NCBI GenBank assembly: GCA_902765735.1
Contig: CACXBB010000009.1
Coordinates: forward strand, 1 to 50,916
Reading direction: 5' to 3'
Length of the DNA: 50,916 nucleotides
Origin: an uncultured Eubacteriales bacterium
Lineage (GTDB): Bacteria > Bacillota > Clostridia > Christensenellales > Aristaeellaceae
This document shows positions 33,052 to 41,461 of this stretch, piece after piece. The notes below the pieces were generated by a model, which did not search any database, was not told the DNA's origin, and saw only the letters and a list, made by a program, of their open reading frames with translations. The stretch's first letter is position 1. Every line of letters starts with the position of its first letter. A program made the translations under genes and the position numbers.

Positions 33052-35469
33052 TCAGATGGTGACCTCCACCGCGCACGTCTTGCGATTCGCCACGTAAGGC
33101 ACGCGCTTGCCCTCGATGGGCGTGCCGTCTACCACGACGCCCTTGTTCGCGCCGCGGGCGACGGTGATCCGGTACTCGCAGCCGCGGTAGCGGCGGGTGG
33201 CGGTGTAGCCGGTGACGGAATCGGGCAGGCAGGGATCGACGATCAGCCCCTCGTAATCCGGCCTCAGGCCCAGTATGTACTGGCTGACGGACACGAAGGT
33301 CCAGGCCGCCGTGCCGGACAGCCAGCTGTTCTTGGCCTCGCCGGGCACGTAGGCGTCGCGGCCCGCGGTGGTCTGGCAGTAGACGTAGGGCTCGGTGCGG
33401 CGGATGTCGCTGTTTGCCTCCACCCAGGCGGGGCAGATGCGGGTGTAGACCTCAAAGGACTCGTTGGCGCGGCCCATGGTGGCCTCGGCGATGCCCACCC
33501 AGGGGTTGTTGTGGGTGAACACGGAGCCGTTCTCCTTGTAGCCGCCGGGATAGCTGGTGATCTCGCCCAGCTCCACATGGTACTTCGTGTACACGGGGTG
33601 CAGCAGCTCCACGCCCCAGGGCCCGAAGAGTATGTTGCGGGTGCTGTTGAGCGCCTTGAGGGCCATGCCGTTGTCACGACCGATGCCGGCCATCACCGCG
33701 AAGCCCTGCGGCTCGATGAAGATCTGGGCCTCCTCGGTCTCGTGGGTGCCCACCTTGTGGCCGAAGGCGTCGTAGGCGCGCAGGAACCATTCGCCGTCCC
33801 AGCCGTCCTTCTCCACGGCCTTCTCCATGTCGTCGGCGGCGGCGCGGGCGCGGTCGGCCTCGGCCTTCGTGCCCCAGCGGTCGCACAGGTCGGCGTACTC
33901 GCGGGCGTACTTGACGAACATCGCCGCGATGAACACCGACTCCGCGATGCCGCTCTCAAAGTTGGCGGTGGTCTGGAAGCTCTCGCCGTCGGTCTCGGAG
34001 AAGCAGTTCAGGTTCAGGCAGTCGTTCCAGTCGGCGCGGCCGATCAGCGGCAGGCCGTGGGGGCCGCGGTTGTCGATCACGTGGTCGATCGAGCGGCGCA
34101 GGTGCTCCATCAGCGGCTTTTCGCTGCCCTCCTTGTTGTCGAAGGGGGTGGGATGCTCGAGTATGGCGCTGTCGCCGGTCTCGCGGATGTAGGCGGCGGT
34201 GCAAGCCACCAGCCACAGCGGGTCGTCGTTGAAGCCGGAGCCGATCTCGTTGTTGCCCTTCTTGGTCAGGGGCTGGTACTGGTGATAGGTGCTGCCGTCC
34301 TCCCACTGCACGGAGGCGATGTCGATGATGCGCTCCCGGGCGCGGTCGGGGATCATGTGCATGAAGCCCAGCAGGTCCTGGCAGGAATCGCGGAAGCCCA
34401 TGCCTCGGCCGGTGCCGGACTCATAGTAGGACGCGGACCGGCTCAGGTTGAAGGTGACCATGCACTGGTACTGGTTCCAGATGTTCACCATGCGGTCCAG
34501 GCGCGGCTCGTTGGACTCGATGTGGAAGCCGCCCAGCAGGCCCTCCCAGTAGGCGGCCAGCTTCGCCATGGCGTCGTCCACGGCCTTCGCGTCGGCGTAG
34601 CGGGCGATCACGGCCTCGGCCTCGTCCTTGCGGATGATGCCGGGGGCGATGAACTTGTCGTCGCGGGGATTCTCGGCGTAGCCCAGCACGAACACGAAGT
34701 CCCGGGACTCGCCGGGGCCCAGCGTCACGTCGATGCGGTGCGCCGCGATGGGCGACCAGCCGTGGGCCTCGGAGGAGGCGTTCTTGCCCTCAATGACCAT
34801 CTTGGGATTCTGCCAGGTGCCGAAGCGGCCCAGGAACGCCTCCCGCTGGGTGTCAAAGCCGTCGGTGGGCACGTTGACGGAGAAGAAGGCGTAGTGGTTG
34901 CGGCGCTCGCGGTACTCGGTCTTGTGGTAGATCACGCTGCCGCAGATCTCCACCTCGCCGATGTTCAGGTTGCGCTGGAAGTTGGTGGAGTCGTCCACCG
35001 CGTTCCACAGGCAGAACTCCACCGCGCCGTAGAGCTTGAGCGACTTCACGGCGTCGGAGGCGTTGGTCAGCGTGAGCTTCTGCACCTCGCAGCGCTCGCC
35101 CTTGGGTACGAACAGAAGCTGCCGGGCCTTCACGCCGTTCTTCTCGGACTCGAAGATCGTGTAGCCCATGCCGTGGCGGCACTTGTAGCTGTCAAGCGGC
35201 GTGCCCATCGGCAGGAAGGACGGGGACCAGACCACGTCGTCGTCCACGATGTAGGTGAAGCGGCCGCCCAGGTCGCCGCCGGCCTGGTTGTAGCGGTAGC
35301 GGATCAGCCGACGCAGCTTGGCGTCCCGGTAGAAGCAGTAGCCGCCGCCGGTGTTGGAGATCAGGCCGAAGAAGGCGTCGCTGCCCAGGTAGTTGATCCA
35401 CGGAAGCGGCGTTTCCGGCGTCGTGATGACGTATTCCTTCGCAATATCGTCAAAATAGCCAAACTTCAT
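33052..35469 (-). CDS. GH94 disaccharide phosphorylase (cellobiose phosphorylase-like)
   Basis: An 805-residue cytosolic enzyme with the GH94 layout: beta-sandwich (1-270), linker helices, alpha/alpha-barrel (about 310-735) and a C-terminal sheet. The catalytic acid lies in GRADWNDCLNL (Asp483 region); GMGFRDSCQDLLGFMHMIP and GYKENGSVFTHNNPW are further family blocks. It splits a beta-glucoside with phosphate to give glucose-1-phosphate; cellobiose fits the length, but chitobiose or cellodextrin phosphorylase is possible. The ATG at 35469 is preceded by CGGAGGA; the longer frame to 35544 overlaps the promoter. No transporter is adjacent. Confidence 0.92.
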   Translation of the reverse strand: MKFGYFDDIAKEYVITTPETPLPWINYLGSDAFFGLISNTGGGYCFYRDAKLRRLIRYRYNQAGGDLGGRFTYIVDDDVVWSPSFLPMGTPLDSYKCRHGMGYTIFESEKNGVKARQLLFVPKGERCEVQKLTLTNASDAVKSLKLYGAVEFCLWNAVDDSTNFQRNLNIGEVEICGSVIYHKTEYRERRNHYAFFSVNVPTDGFDTQREAFLGRFGTWQNPKMVIEGKNASSEAHGWSPIAAHRIDVTLGPGESRDFVFVLGYAENPRDDKFIAPGIIRKDEAEAVIARYADAKAVDDAMAKLAAYWEGLLGGFHIESNEPRLDRMVNIWNQYQCMVTFNLSRSASYYESGTGRGMGFRDSCQDLLGFMHMIPDRARERIIDIASVQWEDGSTYHQYQPLTKKGNNEIGSGFNDDPLWLVACTAAYIRETGDSAILEHPTPFDNKEGSEKPLMEHLRRSIDHVIDNRGPHGLPLIGRADWNDCLNLNCFSETDGESFQTTANFESGIAESVFIAAMFVKYAREYADLCDRWGTKAEADRARAAADDMEKAVEKDGWDGEWFLRAYDAFGHKVGTHETEEAQIFIEPQGFAVMAGIGRDNGMALKALNSTRNILFGPWGVELLHPVYTKYHVELGEITSYPGGYKENGSVFTHNNPWVGIAEATMGRANESFEVYTRICPAWVEANSDIRRTEPYVYCQTTAGRDAYVPGEAKNSWLSGTAAWTFVSVSQYILGLRPDYEGLIVDPCLPDSVTGYTATRRYRGCEYRITVARGANKGVVVDGTPIEGKRVPYVANRKTCAVEVTI

Positions 35470-35494
35470 AGTCATTCCTCCGTTTTGTTTGTTG

Positions 35495-35544
35495 CCGAAA
35501 TCGTTTTCGGTTATCATTATACCTTGTTTTATGGAATATTTCAA
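35495..35544 (-). promoter_or_regulatory. Promoter and LacI-type operator of the GH94 gene
   Basis: Minus-strand TTGAAA (35539-35544) and TATAAT (35516-35521) are 17 bases apart. Just after the -10 is a perfect palindrome with arms CCGAAA/TTTCGG around a four-base centre (35495-35510), typical of LacI/CcpA-family operators. Repression in the absence of sugar is the likely mode. Confidence 0.85.
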
Positions 35545-35624
35545 GATGTATTCTATGTAAAAAGATGATTATACGGCCCGGATATGCACCCCGTGGCTTT
35601 ATCTAAATTTTGCAAAAAAGAGTA

Positions 35625-35671
35625 TTGCTTTTTCCCCCTGTATGTGCTATAATTTTCTGCGTTGGTTGTCG
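35625..35671 (+). promoter_or_regulatory. tRNA-Ser promoter with the shared leader
   Basis: TTGCTT (35625-35630) and TATAAT (35648-35653) are 17 bases apart, with TGC ahead of the -10 (extended -10). GCGTTGGTTGTCG follows at 35659-35671, identical in sequence and spacing to the tRNA operon leader at 30993. Confidence 0.88.
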
Positions 35672-35706
35672 TGGGACTGACCCTCCCATGGCGCAAAACT
35701 GAATAT

Positions 35707-35799
35707 GGAGAAGTCGCCTAGCTTGGTCGAGGGCGCACGACTGGAAATCGTGTAGGCGTCAAAAGCGTCTCGAGGGTTCGAATCCCTCCTTCTCCGCCA
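35707..35799 (+). tRNA. tRNA-Ser (GGA)
   Basis: A 93-base class II cloverleaf with acceptor GGAGAAG/CTTCTCC, anticodon GGA in loop CTGGAAA, long variable arm (GGCGTCAAAAGCGTC) and encoded CCA. Its 3' end is the attachment site of the island that follows and stays intact after integration. Confidence 0.97.
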
Positions 35800-35817
35800 A
35801 TCAAATGCCTTGAAAAC
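35777..35817 (+). repeat. Left attachment site (attL) at the tRNA-Ser 3' end
   Basis: The 41 bases start TTCGAATCCCTCC in the T arm and end in TGCCTTGAAAAC. They match 48054-48094 except for G versus A just before the CCA end. Confidence 0.9.
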
Positions 35818-35836
35818 CCTGAGTTTTCAAGGCATT
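35804..35836 (+). terminator. tRNA-Ser terminator
   Basis: AATGCCTTGAAAAC pairs with GTTTTCAAGGCATT, followed by TAAC. Only the first arm is part of the duplicated att repeat, but a full hairpin with a different loop is present at both ends. Confidence 0.82.
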
Positions 35837-35885
35837 TAACAATCTTAACAATGTCCGTACCCCACAGTATACCCCATTTAAATAC

Positions 35886-36260
35886 TCATAACGTAGTCTT
35901 CAACTGATCGTAATAGTTCTGAACGCGGGCGGCTGTGTCTTCCATCATCTTCTCCGAAGTGTGCGCGTAGACGTTCAGCGTGAAGCTTGCCGTGGCGTGC
36001 CCCAGCAGGCTTTGCACGGATTTGATGTCCGCACCGCTGGCAATGGCGACGGTCGCGGCGGTGTGCCGCAGGTCGTGCGGGCGAGCGTCCGGCCGCCCCA
36101 TTTCCTTCAACAGTCGCTTGAAGCCCTTGTAGAAGGTGGACACGGCGCAGTTCTTACCCTTGTCCGTAGTAAATACGAGGTTGTGTTCATTATTCCATTC
36201 CGTACCGGCTGCAAACTGGTTGATGAGCTGTCGCCGCTTCTCGCTCTTGAGGTACCGGAA
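35886..36260 (-). pseudogene. Tyrosine site-specific integrase, C-terminal remnant
   Basis: About 125 residues of a phage/ICE-type integrase catalytic domain remain: RPHDLRHTAATVAIASGADIKSVQSLLGHA and TLNVYAHTSEKM carry the second Arg, the His residues and the active Tyr. The SAM-like domain and the first catalytic Arg box are missing. The frame formally starts at 36374, but family similarity ends near 36257, where serine-recombinase sequence on the opposite strand begins. It lies next to attL in the usual place for the element's own integrase, but cannot be active. Confidence 0.85.
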
Positions 36261-36783
36261 GGTCGTGTGGCAGTGCAACGGTAAATACGACAGCGAGAAA
36301 AAGTGCGGCACGCCCACAGTCACGGAAGAGGAGATAAAAAGGGGCTTTGAATGGATGCTCCGGCAGATGGACAAGCAGGCTCAGATTGCCAACCTGGGAG
36401 AGATTTATGCCGACGTCATGGACTATGGGGATCTGGAGCGGGAAAAGGAAAAGCTGGAAGCAGAGCGGGGCGGAGTGAGTGGGAGGTATGAGAAAGAGAT
36501 ATCACAGAATGCCAGGGTCGCACAGGACCAGGGCGAGTACCAGAAGCGCGCCGATGAACCGGCCAGCGAATACGACCGTTTGGATGTCGAAGTGAAAACG
36601 GTGGAAGCGGAGATCCAGAAGCGTCAACTCTGCGGTCGGCGGATTGAGACGCTGGTTGTCGCCCTGGAAACCGCCGGAGAGGACTTTACGGTGAGCCTCT
36701 GGGGAAGCATGGTCGAAAAGGTGACGGTGTTTGAAGATGCGCTGGCGTTCACGCTGACCAGCGGTGAAGATGTGAGGGTATAA
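36250..36783 (+). pseudogene. Large serine recombinase, C-terminal remnant
   Basis: About 175 residues of the C-terminal part of a large serine recombinase. It begins inside the zinc ribbon (VVWQCNGKYDSEKKCGTPTVTEEEIKRGF, only the second Cys pair left) and continues through the coiled coil to the end (FTVSLWGSMVEKVTVFEDALAFTLTSGEDV). The catalytic resolvase domain and the recombinase domain are gone. The open frame starts at 36136, but its first 38 codons are antisense to the integrase remnant. It shows a second mobile element once lay here. Confidence 0.85.
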
Positions 36784-36926
36784 TGTGGTTTGCGGCTCTC
36801 TTCGGAGCCTTTTTTTGTCTCTTGTATTTCTTGCAGAAATACACCCACCCGCTGGTGGATTTAACCCGCCATCCCCGGACAGTATACTTTCTAATAGACA
36901 GCCTACTGCCTATAAGGGGGAATTGT

Positions 36927-37247
36927 GTGGACGCTCAGAAAGTGGGCAGACGGATACAGGAAGCGCGCAAGGCCCGCGGTCTCACGCAGGCAGAACTTGC
37001 ACAAATGGTTGATCTGTCTACCAAATATATCAGCAATGTCGAGTGCGGATTTAAGACACCGAAATTGAACACCTTCGTCGCCATAGCCAACGCACTCCAG
37101 TGTGACGCAAATCAGCTCCTCGCCGACGTTCTGGATGTAACGACAAGCCAGGAAAGCGGCTCTATCTCCCGGAAGCTGCAGACGCTCCCGGCTGACGAGC
37201 AGCGGCGGCTGCTGAGAGTTTTGGAAGTAATGATTGACGAACACTGA
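36927..37247 (+). CDS. XRE-family transcriptional regulator
   Basis: A 106-residue repressor with a Cro/CI-type HTH (VGRRIQEARKARGLTQAELAQMVDLSTKYISNVE, residues 6-39) and a short C-terminal helix region. GTG at 36927 is chosen because AAGGGGG lies six bases upstream and the HTH starts directly after it; the frame runs to 36783 without a ribosome site. It is typical of integrated elements, where it controls mobility or cargo genes. A strong terminator follows. Confidence 0.88.
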   Translation: MDAQKVGRRIQEARKARGLTQAELAQMVDLSTKYISNVECGFKTPKLNTFVAIANALQCDANQLLADVLDVTTSQESGSISRKLQTLPADEQRRLLRVLEVMIDEH

Positions 37248-37251
37248 TGCC

Positions 37252-37300
37252 ATCCCTGCGCCTGATTTAAGGCGTGGGGATATTTTTTTTATTTTTTGCA
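37252..37300 (+). terminator. Terminator of the XRE gene
   Basis: ATCCCTGCGCC pairs with GGCGTGGGGAT (one wobble) around TGATTTAA and is followed by a long T-rich run. Confidence 0.9.
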
Positions 37301-37424
37301 ACAGGATTCGGCATATTTCGACTGTATCCCAGAGTATAATAAGTATTGCTAATAGATATACTTCGCCCCACCTGTTAGCGTTCCTATTTCCCTTAGCAGA
37401 CACACTGACAAAGGAGACAGAGGA

Positions 37425-37664
37425 ATGTACACGAAGAGAGAACTGAAGCGGGCGGCAGGGATCATCCGGCAGATTGCCCGTGAACACCAGGTTACCGAGG
37501 AAGAGGTGCGGAGAGACATGAAGGAAGCCATGGATGTGGAAAGGTGCAATCCCGATCCGGCAGTGCAGGCGAAGTGGGCCGGGTTTGAGTATGCCGGGGA
37601 CGACCCGACGCTGGAGGAGTTCATTTTGTGGATGGCGGGGCAGATTAAGGAGAGTGGGGACTGA
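37425..37664 (+). CDS. Small helical protein (Spo0A-C-like annotation family)
   Basis: A 79-residue protein, MYTKRELKRAAGIIRQIAREHQ at the start, then VTEEEVRRDMKEAM and NPDPAVQAKWAGF. Small proteins of this pattern are frequent in Clostridia mobile elements and are often labelled as Spo0A C-terminal-like; the function is unknown. AGGAG lies eight bases before the ATG. The next gene lies about 220 bases on. Confidence 0.72.
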   Translation: MYTKRELKRAAGIIRQIAREHQVTEEEVRRDMKEAMDVERCNPDPAVQAKWAGFEYAGDDPTLEEFILWMAGQIKESGD

Positions 37665-37801
37665 GGCTTGCAGAGGCCTTTTTCCGCCTTGTTTTTCTTC
37701 TGTTATTCGCATATAATGTATCCTCACAGAGAGTCACCGATAGAGAATCTGCGGATGATCCGAGACCAGGGCATGCCCTCGACCGCATTGCTATGTATAT
37801 C

Positions 37802-37830
37802 TTGCTTTTACTATGTATATTTGGTATAAT
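37802..37830 (+). promoter_or_regulatory. Promoter of the M13 peptidase gene
   Basis: TTGCTT (37802-37807) and TATAAT (37825-37830) are 17 bases apart, with TGG ahead of the -10. The direct repeat CTATGTATAT occurs at 37791 and 37811, overlapping the spacer. Confidence 0.75.
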
Positions 37831-37883
37831 TTACTTGTCCAGCACTTTTTAAATGCCATCAACAAATCAAGGAGGAATATCCC

Positions 37884-39941
37884 ATGATGAAGCGCATTTT
37901 GTCTCTGGTACTGTGCCTGCTGCTCGCGGTCGGCATGGCTGCCATGGCGGAGGAAGCCGCCCAGGCCGATACCACCACCGGAACGCCCTGGATGGACCCG
38001 GAGGTCCTGGGGAATGTGACAGAGGATACCCCCACGGACCCGAAGGACAACTTTGCCCTGTACGCAAACAAGGATAAGATCCTGACCACCGAGATGCCGG
38101 CGGGCCTGCCCATGGCCGGACAGTTGGTGAACGGTCAATTGCAGGCGATCTACGACGTGCTCGGCATGTACATGCAGGAAGCGCCCGAGGAGCACGACGC
38201 CCTGCTGGCCTACAACCTGTACTGGATGCTGATGGACTGGGACAGCCGCAATGCCGTCGGCGCAGCGCCGCTGAAGCAGCTGACGGATCAGGTCGAGGCC
38301 CTGTCATCCATCGATGAGATGTCAGAGTATCTCCTGCAGACGCCCACCGAACTGCAGCTTCACAGCGCCTGGGAGGGCGGCATCACGATTAACCCCAATG
38401 ATTCGACCTCTTTGGTCCTTGCGGTCGAGCCCAAGAGCCTGATGCTGGAGGATGCGGGGGAATACGTCCAGGAGACCGAGCTTGGCACACTGACCCGGCA
38501 GGCCGAGAGCCAGTTGGCACAAAAGCTGCTGGTCAAGCTGGGCTATACCGAGGAGGAAGCGGCGGCAAAAATCCAGAACTGCCTGGCATTCGAGGGCATG
38601 CTCGCTTCGGCCATGCATCCCGATAGTTTTAAGCATTCACCGGAATATGCCGCATCGGTCAACAACTTCTTCTCCCGCGAGGAGATGAAGGAATTACAGG
38701 GCAGCCTGCCGATCCTGGAGGCGTTCAGTGCCGCGGGATACCCCGAGATGGACCAGTATATAGTCAAAGAGCCGGAGTATATCCGGAAGCTGAACGAGCT
38801 GTGGACTGATGAGAACCTGCAGCTGATCAAGGACTGCTTCATCGTCCGTGGCAGCGCCGCTTTTGCCTCAAGGTTGGATCGGGAATGCTACGACTGGATA
38901 CAGGAGAGCAACAACATGAAGAACGGCACCCCCGGCGCCGTGCAGCCCGATGAAATGAGGTTTTCCGCCATGGTCAGCAGACTGCTGCAATGGCCCGTGG
39001 CGCAGTTGTATACCCAGACCTACCTGAAGCCGGAAGACAAGGAACGCATCGCCGGAATGATTGAAGAGATCCGGCAGGCCTATCACGGCATCCTGAACGA
39101 GGCGGACTGGCTGTCGGAGGAAACCCGCGCGAAGGCCGTTGAAAAGCTGGACGCCATCCAGAAGAACGTACTGTATCCGGACAGCTGGGAGCCCTACAGC
39201 TGCGAGGAATTGAACTTCGCCGGTCCCCAGGAGGGCGGTACCCTGTGGGAGGCCATGATGGCGATCGACCGGTATAACACGAAGCAGATGGTGGAGCAGA
39301 TCAACAAGCCGTTGGATCACAGCCAGTGGCCCGATGCCAGCACGCCGCACACCTACAACTGCTTCTACCTCCCGAATTTCAACGCCATCTACATCCTTGG
39401 CGCGTATGTGCGCCCGCTGGGCGACCTCAGCGCGGTGAGCGACGAAGAGCTCTACGCGAAGCTCGGCGTCACCATCGGACACGAGTTCTCCCATGCCTTC
39501 GATCCCACCGGCTCCCAGTTCGACAAGGAAGGCAACATGAACTTCTGGTGGACCGGGGAAGATGGCGCGGCCTTTAGCGAAAAGGCCGAAAGGCTGGCCG
39601 CGTTCTACGACGGTATCCAGCCCTGGAAGGGTGTAAACTGCCCTGGCAACATCGTTTCGGGTGAGGCCTGCGCGGACCTGGCCGGAATGAAGGTGATCCT
39701 GCGCATCGCAGCTCAGAAGGAAGGGTTCGACTACGACGCCTTCTTCCGCGCCTATGCCGACAACTACATGAGCGTCATGACGCCGGAGGTTGCCCGCCAG
39801 CTGCTGGGAGATCAGCACCCGCTGAACTACCTGCGGATCAACATCGTGCTCCAGCACTTCGACGAGTTCCTGAACCTCTATGACATTCATGAGGGCGACG
39901 GGATGTATCTTGCTCCGGAGGATCGGGTGGACATCTGGTAA
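37884..39941 (+). CDS. Secreted M13-family zinc metallopeptidase (PepO/neprilysin-like)
   Basis: A 685-residue exported endopeptidase with a signal peptide ending AAMA before EEAAQ and no lipobox. The zinc site is HEFSH (His533, Glu534, His537) with third ligand Glu594 in GEACADLAG, where Asp598 keeps the supporting role; the family usually reads GENIADLGG. NFNAIYILGAYVRPL and the C-terminal MYLAPEDRVDIW are typical of M13. M13 enzymes cut peptides of up to about 40 residues. AGGAGG precedes the ATG. It is cargo of the island and the largest intact gene there; a role in clearing host or competitor peptides is an inference. Confidence 0.92.
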   Translation: MMKRILSLVLCLLLAVGMAAMAEEAAQADTTTGTPWMDPEVLGNVTEDTPTDPKDNFALYANKDKILTTEMPAGLPMAGQLVNGQLQAIYDVLGMYMQEAPEEHDALLAYNLYWMLMDWDSRNAVGAAPLKQLTDQVEALSSIDEMSEYLLQTPTELQLHSAWEGGITINPNDSTSLVLAVEPKSLMLEDAGEYVQETELGTLTRQAESQLAQKLLVKLGYTEEEAAAKIQNCLAFEGMLASAMHPDSFKHSPEYAASVNNFFSREEMKELQGSLPILEAFSAAGYPEMDQYIVKEPEYIRKLNELWTDENLQLIKDCFIVRGSAAFASRLDRECYDWIQESNNMKNGTPGAVQPDEMRFSAMVSRLLQWPVAQLYTQTYLKPEDKERIAGMIEEIRQAYHGILNEADWLSEETRAKAVEKLDAIQKNVLYPDSWEPYSCEELNFAGPQEGGTLWEAMMAIDRYNTKQMVEQINKPLDHSQWPDASTPHTYNCFYLPNFNAIYILGAYVRPLGDLSAVSDEELYAKLGVTIGHEFSHAFDPTGSQFDKEGNMNFWWTGEDGAAFSEKAERLAAFYDGIQPWKGVNCPGNIVSGEACADLAGMKVILRIAAQKEGFDYDAFFRAYADNYMSVMTPEVARQLLGDQHPLNYLRINIVLQHFDEFLNLYDIHEGDGMYLAPEDRVDIW

Positions 39942-40000
39942 TTGAACTGTATACAATAAGGGAAGGACGGGAAGAGATGCACAAATAGCTGGACCGGAAG

Positions 40001-40204
40001 GGGGCTGTCTCAAAATAGAAATATGTGCAGGAAAAGGAACCACCAAATTCGTAGGGGCGGCATTCATGCCGCCCACGGACGCCATAAATGGCGTCCCTAC
40101 GGGTTGTTGATTCATAATCCTATACGTTGATCCTATTTTGAGACAGCCCCTGCGGGTTGTTGATTCATAGGCCTCTGCGTTGATCCTATTTTGAGACAGC
40201 CCCT
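40001..40204. repeat. MITE-like element with GGGGCTGTCTCAAAATAG ends
   Basis: The 18-base terminal repeat GGGGCTGTCTCAAAATAG (40001-40018) is perfectly inverted at 40133-40150. The core has the palindromes GGGGCGGCATTCATGCCGCCC and GGACGCCATAAATGGCGTCC. The last 50 bases of the element are repeated at 40153-40204. Such ends resemble IS termini, so it is probably moved in trans by a transposase not present here. The 5' part of this 450-base gap holds nothing else. Confidence 0.8.
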
Positions 40205-40390
40205 TTTGCCCTCATTCGATAATTACACGCAGACGGCGATACTCCGTTTTTTTGCTTCTTTGGGGATAGACAGCTATCCCAGTTTTGTGATAGAATACTA
40301 ACAGCTTACTGAGCGCAGCGGCCGCAGGCGCAAGCGTGATTTTTTCAACGGACTTGACGGCAGTCGCCCAAAAGGGAGAAAGGACAAAAC

Positions 40391-41305
40391 ATGGAAAACA
40401 AGAAGGGCTTATTCGCGGGATTCCATCGGGACGGCTATACCTGGAAGGATTCGATGATCGTTTCGATTCTCGTTTTCCTCATGATGTTTTTTGTGGGAAC
40501 GGGCATCGGCATGCCCATAGGAATGATTTTCAATCTGTTCTCAAACGAGGGGAACGCGGAGTTTCTGACGATTCTGGGGGCCAACTTCGGATTTCTGGGG
40601 TATTGGATCATTGCGTTCATCTACCTTAGTCTCGTCAAATCCGATAAGCCGATCCTGCGCGCGTTCGGCAGGGAGCCGCGGGGAAACACCGTGAAAATGG
40701 CGCTGTGGGGGCTTCTCGTCGGGCTGGGCCTGAACGCCCTGTGCGTCGGCATCGCTGTTTTTCACGGGGATATTCAGCTCAGCTTTTCATCGTTCCCGGT
40801 GCTGAAGCTCCTGCTTGTCTTCTTGTCGGTGTTTGCGCAGTCCGGCGGAGAGGAACTCCTCTGCCGCGGCGTGCTGTACCAGCGGCTCAGAAAGGGGTAC
40901 AGGAATCCGTGGGTCGCCATTTTGGTAAATCCCATCGTCTTTGTGCTCATGCATAGCCTGATCCCCGGGATTACGATCTGGGCGGTGCTCAGTATCTATC
41001 TGGCGGGCGTGATGTTCAGCCTCATGGTCTATTACCTTGACTCTCTGTGGATGGCGATGGCGGCGCACGCGGCATGGAATTTCACGCAGAATTTCATCTT
41101 CGGATTGCCGAACAGCGGCACGGTTTATGACTTCTCCATCTTCAAGCTTAATTCCGCCACGGCCAGAACCAGTCTCTGCTATAACGTGGCATTCGGCGTG
41201 GAAGCCTCCATGACCGCGGTTCTCGTATTAGCGTTCGCGGTGGCAATTCTTATCTGCCTGGGAAGAAAGATGAACCAGAAATCCCTCGATGTCTGGGAAA
41301 GCTGA
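40391..41305 (+). CDS. CPBP-family intramembrane glutamic protease
   Basis: A 304-residue membrane protein with about eight segments and the CPBP (Abi/CAAX) motifs: EELLCRG (Glu154, Glu155, Arg159), FVLMH (His188) and HAAWN (His226, Asn230). Family members process prenylated proteins or give immunity to bacteriocins. AAAGGA precedes the ATG. It lies in the island between a MITE and a broken transposase; no bacteriocin gene is recognised next to it. Confidence 0.9.
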   Translation: MENKKGLFAGFHRDGYTWKDSMIVSILVFLMMFFVGTGIGMPIGMIFNLFSNEGNAEFLTILGANFGFLGYWIIAFIYLSLVKSDKPILRAFGREPRGNTVKMALWGLLVGLGLNALCVGIAVFHGDIQLSFSSFPVLKLLLVFLSVFAQSGGEELLCRGVLYQRLRKGYRNPWVAILVNPIVFVLMHSLIPGITIWAVLSIYLAGVMFSLMVYYLDSLWMAMAAHAAWNFTQNFIFGLPNSGTVYDFSIFKLNSATARTSLCYNVAFGVEASMTAVLVLAFAVAILICLGRKMNQKSLDVWES

Positions 41306-41461
41306 TGCGATCAGGACTCTGCTTCCACGAACTGTCATGACAAAACGAGTCCGGGAAAAAACAGAGCGCAGCGAGCGTCACAGCTTTCCCGAAGGGGCTT
41401 GACAGCCATGCCGAAGTCCACTGCGCTCAGGCAAGACAGCTAAAAGAAAACGCCGGAACAA

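Noticed and set aside
32986-35568. Plus-strand open frame of 860 codons opposite the GH94 gene
   Set aside because: It is a mirror frame of GC-rich coding DNA; the GH94 gene has family motifs, promoter and ribosome site.
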